DNA of 64,000 nt from Escallonia rubra. Lineage: Eukaryota; Streptophyta; Magnoliopsida; Escalloniales; Escalloniaceae. Where the stretch lies: positions 248,001 to 312,000 of the forward strand of contig JAVXUO010000740.1 of assembly GCA_033065855.1 (NCBI GenBank). The letters run 5' to 3'. Positions 35,118 to 50,843 of this stretch are shown here, one piece after another (position 1 is the stretch's first letter; every line of letters starts with the position of its first letter). The translations under genes were made by a program, and so were the position numbers. The notes beneath the pieces were generated by a model. That model saw only the letters and a list, made by a program, of their open reading frames with translations. It was not told the origin of the DNA and did no database searches.

Positions 35118-35639
35118 TTGCTCCAATTATTGTAACTTACTTTGTCAAACGACATGGCAAACAGTCACATCGGAGCAAAAAAACAGAAGACTTGATGTTT
35201 GGAGCAAACTCAATAATGTAGCCTGATGTTTTAATTCAAAGGGAGTTAGTACACGCGTGGCAATCGATTTTTTTTCACACTTTATACTTTTACGACATGA
35301 AAAACAAGAACGCTGTACTATCACCTCCTCGACTATTTACTCGTGGAGTATCTTCTCTACTTTTGATTCTGGTTGAGTAAGCCGTTTGCCGATTCATTTC
35401 CGATGAAAGCTAAGAGAAATAAAGTTATAGTGTTACCATCACAATGGCCCTAATACACGGAACTCAATACTCATTTGTTCCCCCATAATCTTGTTTTTTC
35501 GTCGTTTACTTTTCTCTCTTTGTTCGTCCATCATCCACGACCAGCCCACGATGCAAATTACAACCCAAAATCTACCAACCACCACGGCTCAAATACAGAA
35601 TGATTTCTAGAAGCAGGTTGCACTGAGGTTATTTGAACT

Positions 35640-36035
35640 GAGGATTAGACTTTGGATATAGGATTTGAACTGAGGATTTGACTTTGGTAGGGTATTTGTA
35701 AATCCTTTGGACAAAATATCTTGTTTAGATAGTTCAAAAGGGAATTTTTGAAATTTTGGAGTGATTTGAACTGTGGATTTGGTGACCCAAATCCACAGTT
35801 CAAATCACTAGTCTGGACTAGTTATTTGTCAAATCCACTCCAATCAGTTACAAACCCACAATAACTAGTTCCCTAATTTTTAGGAATCTTGTCTCCCACC
35901 TTTTTTAACAACCTTTTGTTTCCTTTCTTCCAAACAAGATATTTCAAAATGATAGAATTTGTAAATTAAGGAATTTCGAAATGAGGGTATTTAGAAATGC
36001 CCAGTATTTCAAAATCCTATATCCAAACACACCAG
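35640..36035. mobile_element. Hairpin MITE
   Basis: Outer inverted repeats TTTGGATATAGGATTTGA (about 35650-35668) and TCAAAATCCTATATCCAAA (about 36008-36027). Inside is a near-perfect long palindrome at about 35759-35809 with a 23-bp stem (AGTGATTTGAACTGTGGATT...) and a 4-nt loop. No coding capacity. The target duplication is not clear, so I leave the superfamily open (PIF/Harbinger or hAT). Confidence 0.55.
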
Positions 36036-36205
36036 TCAGTCATGCAGAGGGAATTTAGCCGTTCCCTTAATTAGCTCAGTTATTTTTATTTTTATTTTCG
36101 TTGTCTTATAGTTATTTAAAGCAGAGGATGAGTGAAGGGTAGGCAATTGTTTGCCCCTGCGAACCACCTTCGAAAAGTTCAAGGTATAAAATTCGCCCAT
36201 ACAAA

Positions 36206-36314
36206 TCTGGCTCTATTGAGTTGAGTTTCTCCCCTACAAAATATGGTCTCTATACAAATCTGGCTCTATTGAGTTGAGTTGCTCCCCTACAAAATCTGGC
36301 TCTATTGAGTTGAG
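36206..36314. repeat. Short tandem repeats (CTGGCTCTATTGAGTTGAGTT)
   Basis: Three consecutive copies of TCTGGCTCTATTGAGTTGAG, two of them separated by CTCCCCTACAAAAT spacers. The last copy runs into the second copy of the segmental duplication. Confidence 0.85.
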
Positions 36315-36812
36315 TTGCTCCAATTATTGTTAACTTACTTTGTCAAACGACATGCCAAACAGTCACATCGGAGCAAAAAAACAGAAGACTTGATGTTTGG
36401 AGTAAACCCAATAATGTAGCTTGATGTTTTAATTCAAAGGGAGTTAGTACACGCGTGGCAATCAATTTTTTTCACACTCTATATTTTTACGATATGAAAA
36501 ACAGGAACGCTATACTATCACTTTCTCGACTATTGACTTGTGGAGTATCTTCTTTACTTTTAATTCTTGTTGACTAAGCGTTTGCCAACTCATTTCCAAT
36601 TAAAGCTAAGAGAAATAAAGTGATAGTGTTACCATCACAATGACCCTAATTCACGAAACTCAGTACTCATTTGTTCTTCATAATCTTGTTTTTTCGTCGT
36701 CTACTTTTCTCTCTTTGTTCGTCCATCATCCACAACTAGCCCACGATGCAAATTACAACCCAAAATCTACCAACCACCACGGCTCAAATACAGGACGATT
36801 TCAGGTTGTGCA

Positions 36813-38990
36813 AATATTTTTGTTATATTTTTTGCAGCGAAGTACAACTTAACGGAACTAGATAAGCCATAATCTGCATGAATACTTCGTTGCACACGAA
36901 TCTTCAACAGTGCAGCTACAAGATAATTTGCAACTAATTATTCAATTCCTCAAATAAACGAAGATTGGATTCCCCGGTCCTTTGTTGTCAACGAGACACT
37001 GGGTTTGCAGGACTTGTTAAGCAATCAAAAGCTTTGCAGTACACGTCCTGTCTTCGAATAAAAGTCTAGCCTCATTCACGGGCAATGCAACACATGGCCG
37101 GATTGCTCCTTCTAATCCAAATTTGTATTACCCAAATTTAAAGTCTGATGACAGCAGTTTTGAAATGCTTTAAGACACAGTAAATCATGGATCACAGAGT
37201 TCGATCCTATGGGCTATAAAAAGCACGTCCATGCATGGCACGAACTCCCGAGTACGTATCAGATACTTTGCATGGGATTAAACGAAAGGGACTCCGGTAA
37301 TTGGTCGGTTCATCTTACAAGAAATCATGATCTTATCATTGCCTTCCAAAAATGCCAACCGGGTCCCTGCCTACTGAACTTTTCTCTACTTTTCATAGCA
37401 AAGGAAGAAAGGAAAAGGTAAAGAAAAGGAAAAGCAACTGGAGATTGCCTAGCCTGGAGTGTTATGCAGAAACCAAGTAGATTTCTTTCTTGCATGAAAC
37501 CGAGCACACTTGGAGGAAAGGAAAGCACCAAATCGTTTACAAAAGCTAATAAAGCCTTTGCAGTTTTGATCTCTTTTGCATGAAAAGAGAATCTGATACC
37601 CCTCTGCTATGTATCCAACTCCATTCATTGCCTTGTAGCTGCCCTAACCTCTGTCATCCTACATCTATTCATGTCATGGCATTGGTAATTTCAACTCTTC
37701 TGGTCTTTGACTTGTTATTTTAAGACCTCGTCTTTTATTTTTGATAGTTGTACTTCAATATAGATACACAACCACAACAAAAGAAAAAAAATTTAATGAC
37801 TGCCATAACTAAATTATCACTAAAAGTTTAATCAGCTTACCCTATAATAATTTCTAATGTTACTTTCGGTTTTAAATGACAAAAGAGGGTCGACTATAGA
37901 AAAATAGAGTGAAAAATACTGTTAGTTAATTGTGATTGCACTTCAAAATTTTGTAACATAGGTACTCATTAGTTTGCTACCAAAAACAGATCTTTATCGG
38001 CGATGGAATTTTGTGTCCCTAATGTAACTTTTCCGTGGCTAAACGCTTTCGTGACAAAAAATTCGTCATGGTGTCGCATTTTGTCTTGTTGCTAAAACAA
38101 AAAACACTAAACACATGCAAATAAAGGTAACCAATGTGTGGAAACATCAAAGTAAGTGAGGGAGTGTAGTTCCCCCATCCTCATTAAGATTATACTATTG
38201 ATTGGCATCCACATCACCATTTACATCCTCGTTCCCAAAAATTGTGGAAGCCTACACGATAAATGAAAGATAAATTTAACTAAAACATGGTAAAGATCCA
38301 TATAATAAATGACATGGTGGAGAATTATAAAGAAAAATAATAGATTTTATACGCACAGAATTAAAGGATAAACTACAACCAGTTCATTCTTAATTAAGTG
38401 TGCTCATTCTTTTAAATTATTACCATATATATAGTCTATCCCACCCCAAAATCCCCTTCCGATCCAATATATAACCAGTTCATTCTTTAAGTGTGCTCAT
38501 TCTTTTCTTGATATATACATATATATCAAGAAAAAGAGGAGGATATATTTTTATGCTATCTTCGATGGTGATAATCTATGCTGGCAAATAGTGATTACCA
38601 CATGTGATTGGAGAGTTTTTTTTTAGTGTAAATTTTAGATTGTTAATTTAGAAATATGTAATTAGTGGCGTTTAAAAGGAGAGAGATTTAATCTGATTGG
38701 AATATAATCTAATTATATATCAAAAATAAAAAATTAACGAATTAATAGGAACCAAAAAATGATTAATATTAAAAATACATGAAATTAAAGCAACACATGT
38801 AACAAATTAGCTATAATATCCACCAATGATGATAGAAAAGAGAGTTTTAAATAAAGCAAGGGAGGGATTTAATAAGGAGAACATATGACAAAATTAAAGT
38901 AATGAGAAAAAATTAAAGTCAAAGTAAGAAGATAATTTAGGGAAGGAAATCATATATAGGGAAGTTACATATAAATAAATATTTGAACAT
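36813..38990. other. AT-rich intergenic region, no gene
   Basis: Open frames at 37209-37421 (plus) and 37325-37531 (minus) overlap and show no domain. A hairpin TTTCTTGATATAT...ATATATCAAGAAA lies at 38503-38533. AACCAGTTCATTC and GTGTGCTCATTCTTTT occur twice (38378-38415 and 38473-38505). The right side belongs to the Helitron-like family noted at 39000-39184. Confidence 0.35.
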
Positions 38991-38999
38991 GTGGGTGTT

Positions 39000-39184
39000 T
39001 GTGAGAGAGATTGGAAAATAATAAATGTTAAAACATGTGACAAAAAGGGTAAAAATAATTATTAAATTTTTTTATTCCATGTGGCAGAAGGAGAGAGTAT
39101 CCACGTAGGACGTGACGTTGCCACTTTCTCTCAACTTCAGCTTTTATATATATATATATATATATCTATATATATATAATTAGA
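39000..39184 (-). mobile_element. Second Helitron-family 5' end
   Basis: Minus-strand sequence starting TCTAATTATATATATAG at 39184 (A before it) and continuing with AAAGCTGAAGTTGAGAG and CCTACGTGGATAC. It closely matches the 5' end of the Helitron at 31281-33269. Its 3' end was not located, so it may be truncated or extend into 38 kb with a diverged end. Confidence 0.45.
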
Positions 39185-39617
39185 TATGTTATCTACTCCC
39201 GTCATTTGTTTCCTTAACGATTTTTTAGATTTTTATTCTATTTCTTCTTTAACCTTGCTTACTGGTTGCTAGCTTTTTTCTTTCCTATTTGTCTTGCTAT
39301 TGCAGGTAAAAGTCTAACATCCTCGGCCTCCTCAAATGGCCAAATTTTCTTTTAACTTTTACAATGCTAGGACTACATCGATTTATAGCAGCCATTGCTT
39401 AGTTTAGTTACAATTTTTTCTATTTAAAAATATGTTTTGTAGTTCCAATTTTTTGACCATTACCATAATATATTAGTGCTACCGCCAAAAGTACGAGTTT
39501 TGTTCTCAGGGAACATTAATGTTTCCATCCTAATTTATTAACCTTTTAGCAAGTGCAAAAGTATTGCGTAACCTAAAACTTTTCCTGCAATTAATATTGC
39601 TACTCCAATAAATATAA

Positions 39618-39669
39618 CCTAACCAACTTAGTAGTATGTCTCCTGTGCGACGCATGGGATAAAAACTAA
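39618..39669 (+). mobile_element. Possible Helitron 3' end (plus)
   Basis: CCTGTGCGACGCATGG forms a short GC-rich hairpin, followed 12 bp on by CTAA and then T. This fits the Helitron 3' rule (hairpin, CTRR, insertion before T). The 5' end is not certain; one candidate is ATCTATATAT near 39166. Confidence 0.35.
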
Positions 39670-41136
39670 TATATGTGATTAAAATATATTTATGATATGT
39701 GTCGATCACTACTTCCATAATGTATTTCTAGATCTCCTTGACATCCAGCTGCTATCAAGTAACATGATCACCACTAAAAAGTTCCATTAAACAAAAGTCA
39801 CATTGTAATTACACAGAAAATATCTTAAAACTTTCAATAATGAGACGCCAAATGTGAACCCTCTTTTGAAACTCTAGCTGGCAAATCGGAATCCTATAAT
39901 ATAATATGTGTATATGAAGTTTTTGTTGAGATAATAAAAAAACGTGTTACAAAAACTGAACAACCACCGACTCATACCCAGAAAGAAATGTGAAGTCAGC
40001 ACACCACAAATAGTAAGTAATCTGGTAACTCAAACTTACATAGGGAAGACTATCATAATATGGAGCTTTTTTCTCCTCATGTTTTCATCCAACCAAAGTC
40101 CATAATTTTTGAAATTTCTTAGCACAAATATCACTCATCTCACCAGAGTTCAAGATACCCTAATGCAATATTGCTCATATGTGCCCTATATCAAAACATT
40201 GAAAGGCATAGCACAAGCGCGCACACACAAAACCCTAAGCATTAGGAATGCGCATGCGCGACACATAACACTCTAGAATCAAAAGAAAAGGAAAGGTCGG
40301 AAAAGGAGAGGGAGAATGCTAGAGAGACTCTCCTGGTGTTCACCCACTGCCAACCACGGCCAACCAGCACCGGCCACCAACCCCATATAGAGTCGTGCAA
40401 CCACCAATGCGAAAATGCATGCTACCACCGTTCCATTGAGCAAAGCTCTAGTCCATATCAAGCACCTCCTTCTTACCTCCCCTGGCCTCCTCCCTCTCCA
40501 TCAAGTCGGCTACAACCACCCCAACAACACAGCCACATGCACGTGCGCGCACACTCACATATGTGTGATGATGAATAGGACAGATGTGCCGCCTTCTTTC
40601 GCCTCTGAAACTTTGACCGTCCGCCTACGTGCTGTCCGGCGTCGATAGACAAGCTCTCAACGTCCTCCTCCTCCGGCCCAATAAAAAAAAAAAAAAAAAC
40701 ACAAATAGCCAAATTCTTTGAATTAGAATGAACACAACAAGATTATGATGAATAGGCGTTGTGTCTGTCTTAAGGTTGAAGGAGTAAAATCCAAAGGGTT
40801 GTGTAGGTAGAGAACACATTAAAAGACCGTATTGGTATTTTTAAAACACGGAATACTAAAATTAGTGAGAAAGTATAAAATACAAACAATGTGTTTTTTG
40901 GCTATGGGCCTAGCAAGAGAAAAATTGGGATAGGATCCTATATGATCTTCCCCTCTTCAAAAGCGGACGTGACAGTTTTTTTTCATCCGACTTAATTAAT
41001 AGGTACACCAGATAAAGATAAAGAAAGGGATTCTCGCTTTCAAATTCTAGTTTGACATGTAACATTTGCAAAGTCTAGGGGGTTGACTTTAATTACCGGC
41101 AAACCTTAAGGAGGTTTAGTTATTTTTTTTCAAAAT
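39670..41136. other. Intergenic region downstream of the CKX gene
   Basis: AT-rich, with a GC-richer block at 40320-40660 carrying several overlapping frames on both strands without a domain. There is an A-run at about 40682-40699. I see no gene. Confidence 0.4.
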
Positions 41137-41416
41137 TTTATTAAGGGTATTGAAAACCGCATAATTGAAAAGGGAAAATTGGAGCTGCTAAATGGAGTAG
41201 GTAACTTTACCTACTATTAGCGACGAAGAAAATGAAAAAAAAAAAAACATTGAATAAAGAATCAAGATCTTGCCTTGGAAATATTCATTTACATTGCTTG
41301 AAGTTGTTTCTTAACCAACTGCAATGAAGCCTACAATAGACAATAAAAAGGCAAGTGGTTGCCCAAAGGGGCAAAGTAAAAGGTTAAAAGGACGGCACAA
41401 AAGAATACAAACACAA

Positions 41417-46062
<4,646 letters not shown>

Positions 46063-46984
46063 GGGAGGGGAGGGGAGGATTTGGAATTTGTTGGACTACT
46101 ATTTTTCGAAAGTAAAATGGGTGAAATTGCATAATGGAAATTGGGAGTGAACATGACGTCACGGTACCTTTCGATATCCTTGGTGACGCTGCGAGCCTAT
46201 CCACATCCTCTGTCTGCCACTTCCACATTCGGTCTATAATAATTTCATTTGCTGTGAGTTTAATCATTAATTTTAGGTATAAATAAAACACGTATTTTTT
46301 GTTTTCTTTTACTTCTTTTCGTTTTTAAAATAAATTGTATCTTTATATGCTTCTTATTTAAAAAAAAGCGTGACTTTGCACAAGAAGTCAGCTTTTTTTT
46401 GCTTGTTCAGCAGAAGAAAAGGATTTCGTATCTGTAAAGCTTTGTCTGCTCCTCTAATCATGGTCCGTGGAGATGGACTCGCAGCTCAAACTTAGTCCCT
46501 CGGCCACCGAGAGGATGAGCTCCCACAGCTTTTTCTTTTTTTGTGTTGTGAAAATATTAATTCACGCAATAAATGCAATTGATAGGCTCTAAACTATTCA
46601 ATATCTCTCTCGTGACTAATGAAGTGCCTTAGAGCTTTGCTTTTACTCTATTTGAGAATATTTATTTGTAACAAAGAGTAATTTTGTTCGCAAAAAGACA
46701 ATCTTTTCACATGAGAAAATATAACTTGAAGTCATGAAGTTTTTTGTTATCTAAACTCAACAATGGATACCTACAAAACTTTTTTCAATGATATCTCTAA
46801 AAAAATTTACCCAGACATACCGCTAGCTTTACATTTTCATAGTATTAGATATACCATTAGAAGCATGTATCATTAGACCACTTTTACCATGAACTTTTTC
46901 GTGCTTTCTAGAGTTATGCTCTCCATTTTCATTGCCTAAATTGTGTTGTTTCTAGTTTCTAGACAAACAAACATAGATTTTCTC
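46063..46984. other. Distal upstream region of CKX, no gene
   Basis: AT-rich DNA. I see no domain-bearing frame and no repeat border except the hAT end that follows. Confidence 0.4.
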
Positions 46985-47275
46985 TTCATAATTTCATGAA
47001 ACTAATACATTTGGAATAGGGTCGAAATGAGAGCCAGATTTAGGGCCAAAGGGATGGGCCAGAATAGGGCCGAAAAGAGGGTCGAAAAGAGGGCCAGAAC
47101 CGGGCCGAGGGCCGGGCCTGACCCGGGCCAGGCCAAATTTGGAAAATATTAGGCATGACCATAGCCCTGGCCCAAGGCCCTACAGGATAGGGCCAGCACT
47201 ATTCATCTTTAGGGCTGGGCCAGCCCGAGCATATTTAGGGCCAGGCTGGGCGGCCCGGCCTTTTTGACACCTCTA
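46985..47275. mobile_element. hAT-type element, one end only
   Basis: GGGCC/GGCC-rich repeats (GGGCCGAAAAGAGGG, GGGCCGGGCCTGACC) end at GGCCTTTTTGACACCTCTA. Inverted, this is TAGAGGTGTCAAAAAGGCC, a standard terminus of plant hAT elements. The opposite terminus is not found upstream, so the piece is truncated. It lies 161 bp from the CACTA element. Confidence 0.45.
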
Positions 47276-47464
47276 TAGTGGTGTGACGGGAGTTTGGAGG
47301 AAACAATGTTGTAGCTTTGTTAAATAAATAGTGGAGTTTGTTAAATAAGTATTTGTTCCTCAATCACGTTATTGCAACAATGAATGGAAGCGCCCGTGTG
47401 TGAGTGAACGTTGATATGATCTTGCACCCGATGATTCACTATAAGAAAAGAGGGAATTAGCGAT

Positions 47465-47640
47465 GGACCAAATTTCGTCGCTAAAAGTCGTTTCAGAGAC
47501 GAAAATAACCGTCGGTAAAAGTCCGTCGGTAAAACTATTTAACGACGGAATAATTCCGTCGGTAAAAACACCCGTCGGTGAAAGTAGGGTTTTGCCGACG
47601 GAATTTTACCGACGGGTGTGTTCCGTCGGTAAAGGCCTTA
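47465..47640. repeat. CACTA left subterminal repeats
   Basis: About ten copies, in both orientations, of CCGTCGGTAAA and its inverse TTTACCGACGG, preceded by one CGTCGCTAAAA. These are the expected binding sites of the element's TNPA-like protein. At the right end the dominant form is CCGTCGCTAAA instead. Confidence 0.8.
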
Positions 47641-48199
47641 AAAAGATCAGATCCCCTTTGCTTTTCTTTCTCCCGTTGCTCTCTCTCTCTCTCTCTTACC
47701 GGTGATATTCCTTCCGTCGCCATCCCCGGCAACCTAGCCCCCGACGGAATAGAGCTTGCCACCGACGCCGCCACTGCCGCCCATCTTTAAAACCGAAGGA
47801 CCGCCGCCACCACTGTCGCGCTGCCACCACTGTCGCGCCGCCCATCTTCAAAAACCTTGCAAGGTGCATCTAAACCTCCTCTAGCTTATGTTGGTAGTAC
47901 ATCTGTTGTCTTGTGTTTTCTTCGCGATTCTTACTCGGTGTTATGAGGCGGGTCTGTGGCATTGTTTACTGCAAGAGCGTCTGCGAAGAGCGATCTGGTT
48001 CAAATTTTTGATAAAGAATCGATTCTTTCATTAATGAAAAGACTGGCCTTACAAAATCGATGAAAAAACCTAGTGACAGAAACTTTAGTTACAAAGTGCT
48101 CCCGAGCATAAATATGTCTCAGGTGAACAAACATACTTAGTTTTTTTACTTAAGATGGTGTATGACATCGTTCGTTTACTTTTTTTTCTTTTTTTAGAA

Positions 48200-48600
48200 T
48201 GAATGAATAGGGTCTCAATTCAACCGACCATTAAATTGAAGTAATTGAACCATAAATTGAAGTAATTGGATCCTAATTAAACCCTAAATTGAATGCCCTA
48301 ATCGAATCGAACCCTAAATTAAACTAATTGAACCCCTAATTGAACCCTAAATTGAATGCACTAATCCAATCGAACCCTAAATTGAACCCCATAATTGAAC
48401 CCTAAATTTAATGCCCTAATTCAACCGAACCCTAAATTGAACTAATAGAACCCTAAATTGAAGTAATTGAACCATAATTAAATCCTAAATTGAATGCCCT
48501 AATTGAATCGAATCTTAAATTAAACTAATTTATCCCCTAATTGAACCCTAAATTGAATGTCCTGATAAAATCGAACCCTAAATTGAAATAATTCAAGCGC
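48200..48600. repeat. CCTAAATTGAA degenerate tandem repeats
   Basis: Repeats on the theme AATTGAACCCTAAATTGAATGCCCTAAT, each about 50-60 bp as a higher-order unit. They are followed by GATTTTAGGTTGTTAATTGAT repeats to about 48830. Non-coding filler in the CACTA left arm. Confidence 0.7.
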
Positions 48601-49009
48601 ATCGGATATGTGTATTTTGAACAATTTTTTTACATTTGAACATTGATAATTTGTTTGATAATTTTAGATTGTTAATTGTGCATTTGAGAATTGTGATTAT
48701 TGATCGATGATTTTAGGTTGTTAATTGATGATTTTAGGTTATTAGCTGTGCATTTGAAGTAATTGCGATTATTAATTGATGATTTTAGGTTGTTAATTGA
48801 TGATTTTAGATTGTTAATTGTGCATTGAGCATTTGAGATATTGAGATTATTGACGGAGGATGGGACCCAATTGGATTGAATGTGTGATTTTTGTTAATTT
48901 TTATTGCATTGAGCATTTGAGAATTGAGATTGTTGACGGAGGATGCGACCCAATTGGATTGAGATACCTGTTAGTTAGCACAAACACAGACCAAATTAAC
49001 GTATACCGA

Positions 49010-49140
49010 TGTGTCTGGAGGTGCGTGTCGGTGGGCGTCGGATAGGTGTCCGGAGGCGTCGGACACGTGTCGGTATGTGTCGGACACGTGTCCAGAGGTG
49101 TCAGACACGTATCAGACACCATATCGACACCCTATATGAG
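49010..49140. repeat. GTGTCGGACACGTGTC palindromic repeats
   Basis: Five or more overlapping copies of (G)TGTC(C/G)GACACGTGTC. Each is nearly palindromic and contains the G-box-like core CACGTG. Function unknown. Confidence 0.65.
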
Positions 49141-49429
49141 GTGTCGGAATTGAGATTGTTGAATGTGCATTAAATTTAGGTTAGTTAGGTTAATGCGACA
49201 TTTTTAGCATGCACCTCCTGGAATCTCATCGTGGCTCCATCACTGGCTATAATTAGCCCTAATTAGTTCTAATTAACAATATTTTAGTAAATCAATATTC
49301 CACTTTTAGGTCTAACGAGCCTAATTAATTTTAATTAACCATAAGAACTTAATGAAAATCAAATTAGCTGTAATTACCCCAAATTAGCCCAAATGAACCC
49401 AATTATGCGCATATTGATTATAGTTAGCC

Positions 49430-50070
49430 TAATTAGTCGTAATTTGCACTAACATAACCCAATTAAGTCTAATTAGCGCTAGTTAGGACTAATCAACACC
49501 ACTCGGCACCATTAAAACCCTAATTAGGACTAAATAACCCTAATTTGTCCTAATCAACCCTAATTATGTGTAATTATCCGAAACTAGCCCCCATTAACAT
49601 TAATTAGCCGTAACATAACCCAATTAAGCCTAATTCACCCTAATTAGGACTAATCAGCACTACTCGGCACAATTAAACCCTAATTAGGACTAAATAACCC
49701 TAATTAGTCCTAATCAACCATAATTAGCTATAATTATCCGAATCTAGCCCTCATTAACATTAATTAGCCGTAACATAACCCAATTAAGCCTAATTAGCCC
49801 TAATTAGGACTAATCAGCACTACTCGGCACAATTAAACCCTAATTAGGACTAAATAATCCTAATTAGTCCTAATCAACCCTAATCAGCTATAATTATCTG
49901 AAACTAGCCCTCATTAACATTAATTAGCCATAACATAACCCAATTAAGCCTAATTAGCCTTAATTAGGACTAATCAGCACTACTCGGCACAATTAAATCC
50001 TAATTAGGACTAAATAACCCTAATTAGTCCTAATCAACCCTAATCAGCTATAATTAATACTCGTAATTAA
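49430..50070. repeat. 160-bp tandem repeat array in CACTA left arm
   Basis: About four copies of a 160-bp unit built from CCTAATTAG modules. The marker TACTCGGCAC recurs at 49661, 49821 and 49981 (exactly 160 bp apart), with an earlier copy about 160 bp before. The surrounding 49200-50130 is composed of the same CCTAATTAGCC short module. Confidence 0.85.
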
Positions 50071-50843
50071 CCCTAATAACCCAGTTAGCCCTAATTAGCC
50101 CTTGTACATCCCATAATTACTCAATGTTGCCCAGAGATGGTTCAATTACTCGTTGTTTACAAACCCTGCCTTCTTTATATTAGTTGTTATTTTGAGAAGT
50201 CCATTGGTAACGAGATGGTTCAACTCGTTGCCAACGAATTCTATTTAATATGGAATTGGTAACATATGAAACGATCTTTCTGCAGTTTTGATATTTCAGA
50301 AAGATTCTTGCATATCTTATCAATTTCTGAACGCATGCATGCATAGAAACCCTTAGTTCCCGTTCAAAGGTACTCATTACAAAGTAATGCCTTGTAATGA
50401 GCCTTTGAATGTCCAGTTTGGACAGTTTGGAAAAGCTAATTGTATATAAAACAATGTTTTGACTCATGCTTTGTGTTCTATGTCGTGGATATTTGGTACA
50501 CGTTCTCGTGTGTTTCTCCGGGTACATACAGATCTGGTGTTCTAACATCCGTCAAACCTTCCTGAGCAAGGTTAGATGAATGTTAGAACACCTAATCGAT
50601 GTCGTGTACTTGGAAAAATGCGGGGAGGTGCTGCCGAATTTTCCACAGACATGGGACTAAGCATGAGTTATTCGCTGTTTTATAAACATGTGCTTTTCTG
50701 AATGAGATATGACCACTACCTATTCAAGAGTGGATGGGAAATATGTAGACATGTTGTAACATTCATGCATTCATATTTACATCGGCAATGCCTAATCACT
50801 GGTCATTATTGAAGGTGGTATACAGTACGATAATTCAGTCGTC

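Larger units (their letters stand above)
35118..36812. repeat. Direct segmental duplication of about 0.5 kb
   Basis: 35118-35622 and 36315-36812 are direct copies 1197 bp apart (TTGCTCCAATTATTGT...ATACAG.A.GATTTC), with scattered substitutions and small indels. The interval contains the MITE at about 35640-36035 and the triplicated CTGGCTCTATTGAGTTGAG repeat at 36206-36310. Both copies carry A/C-rich, protein-poor DNA. Confidence 0.9.

Noticed and set aside
40279..40712. Several 60-80-residue frames on both strands
   Set aside because: Overlapping and antisense to each other in a small GC-rich patch, with no domain or splice context.
48200..50130. Telomere-like CCCTAAA stretches
   Set aside because: CCCTAAATTGAA and CCCTAATTAG modules resemble plant telomere repeats (CCCTAAA) but are longer, AT-rich and confined to the CACTA left arm.
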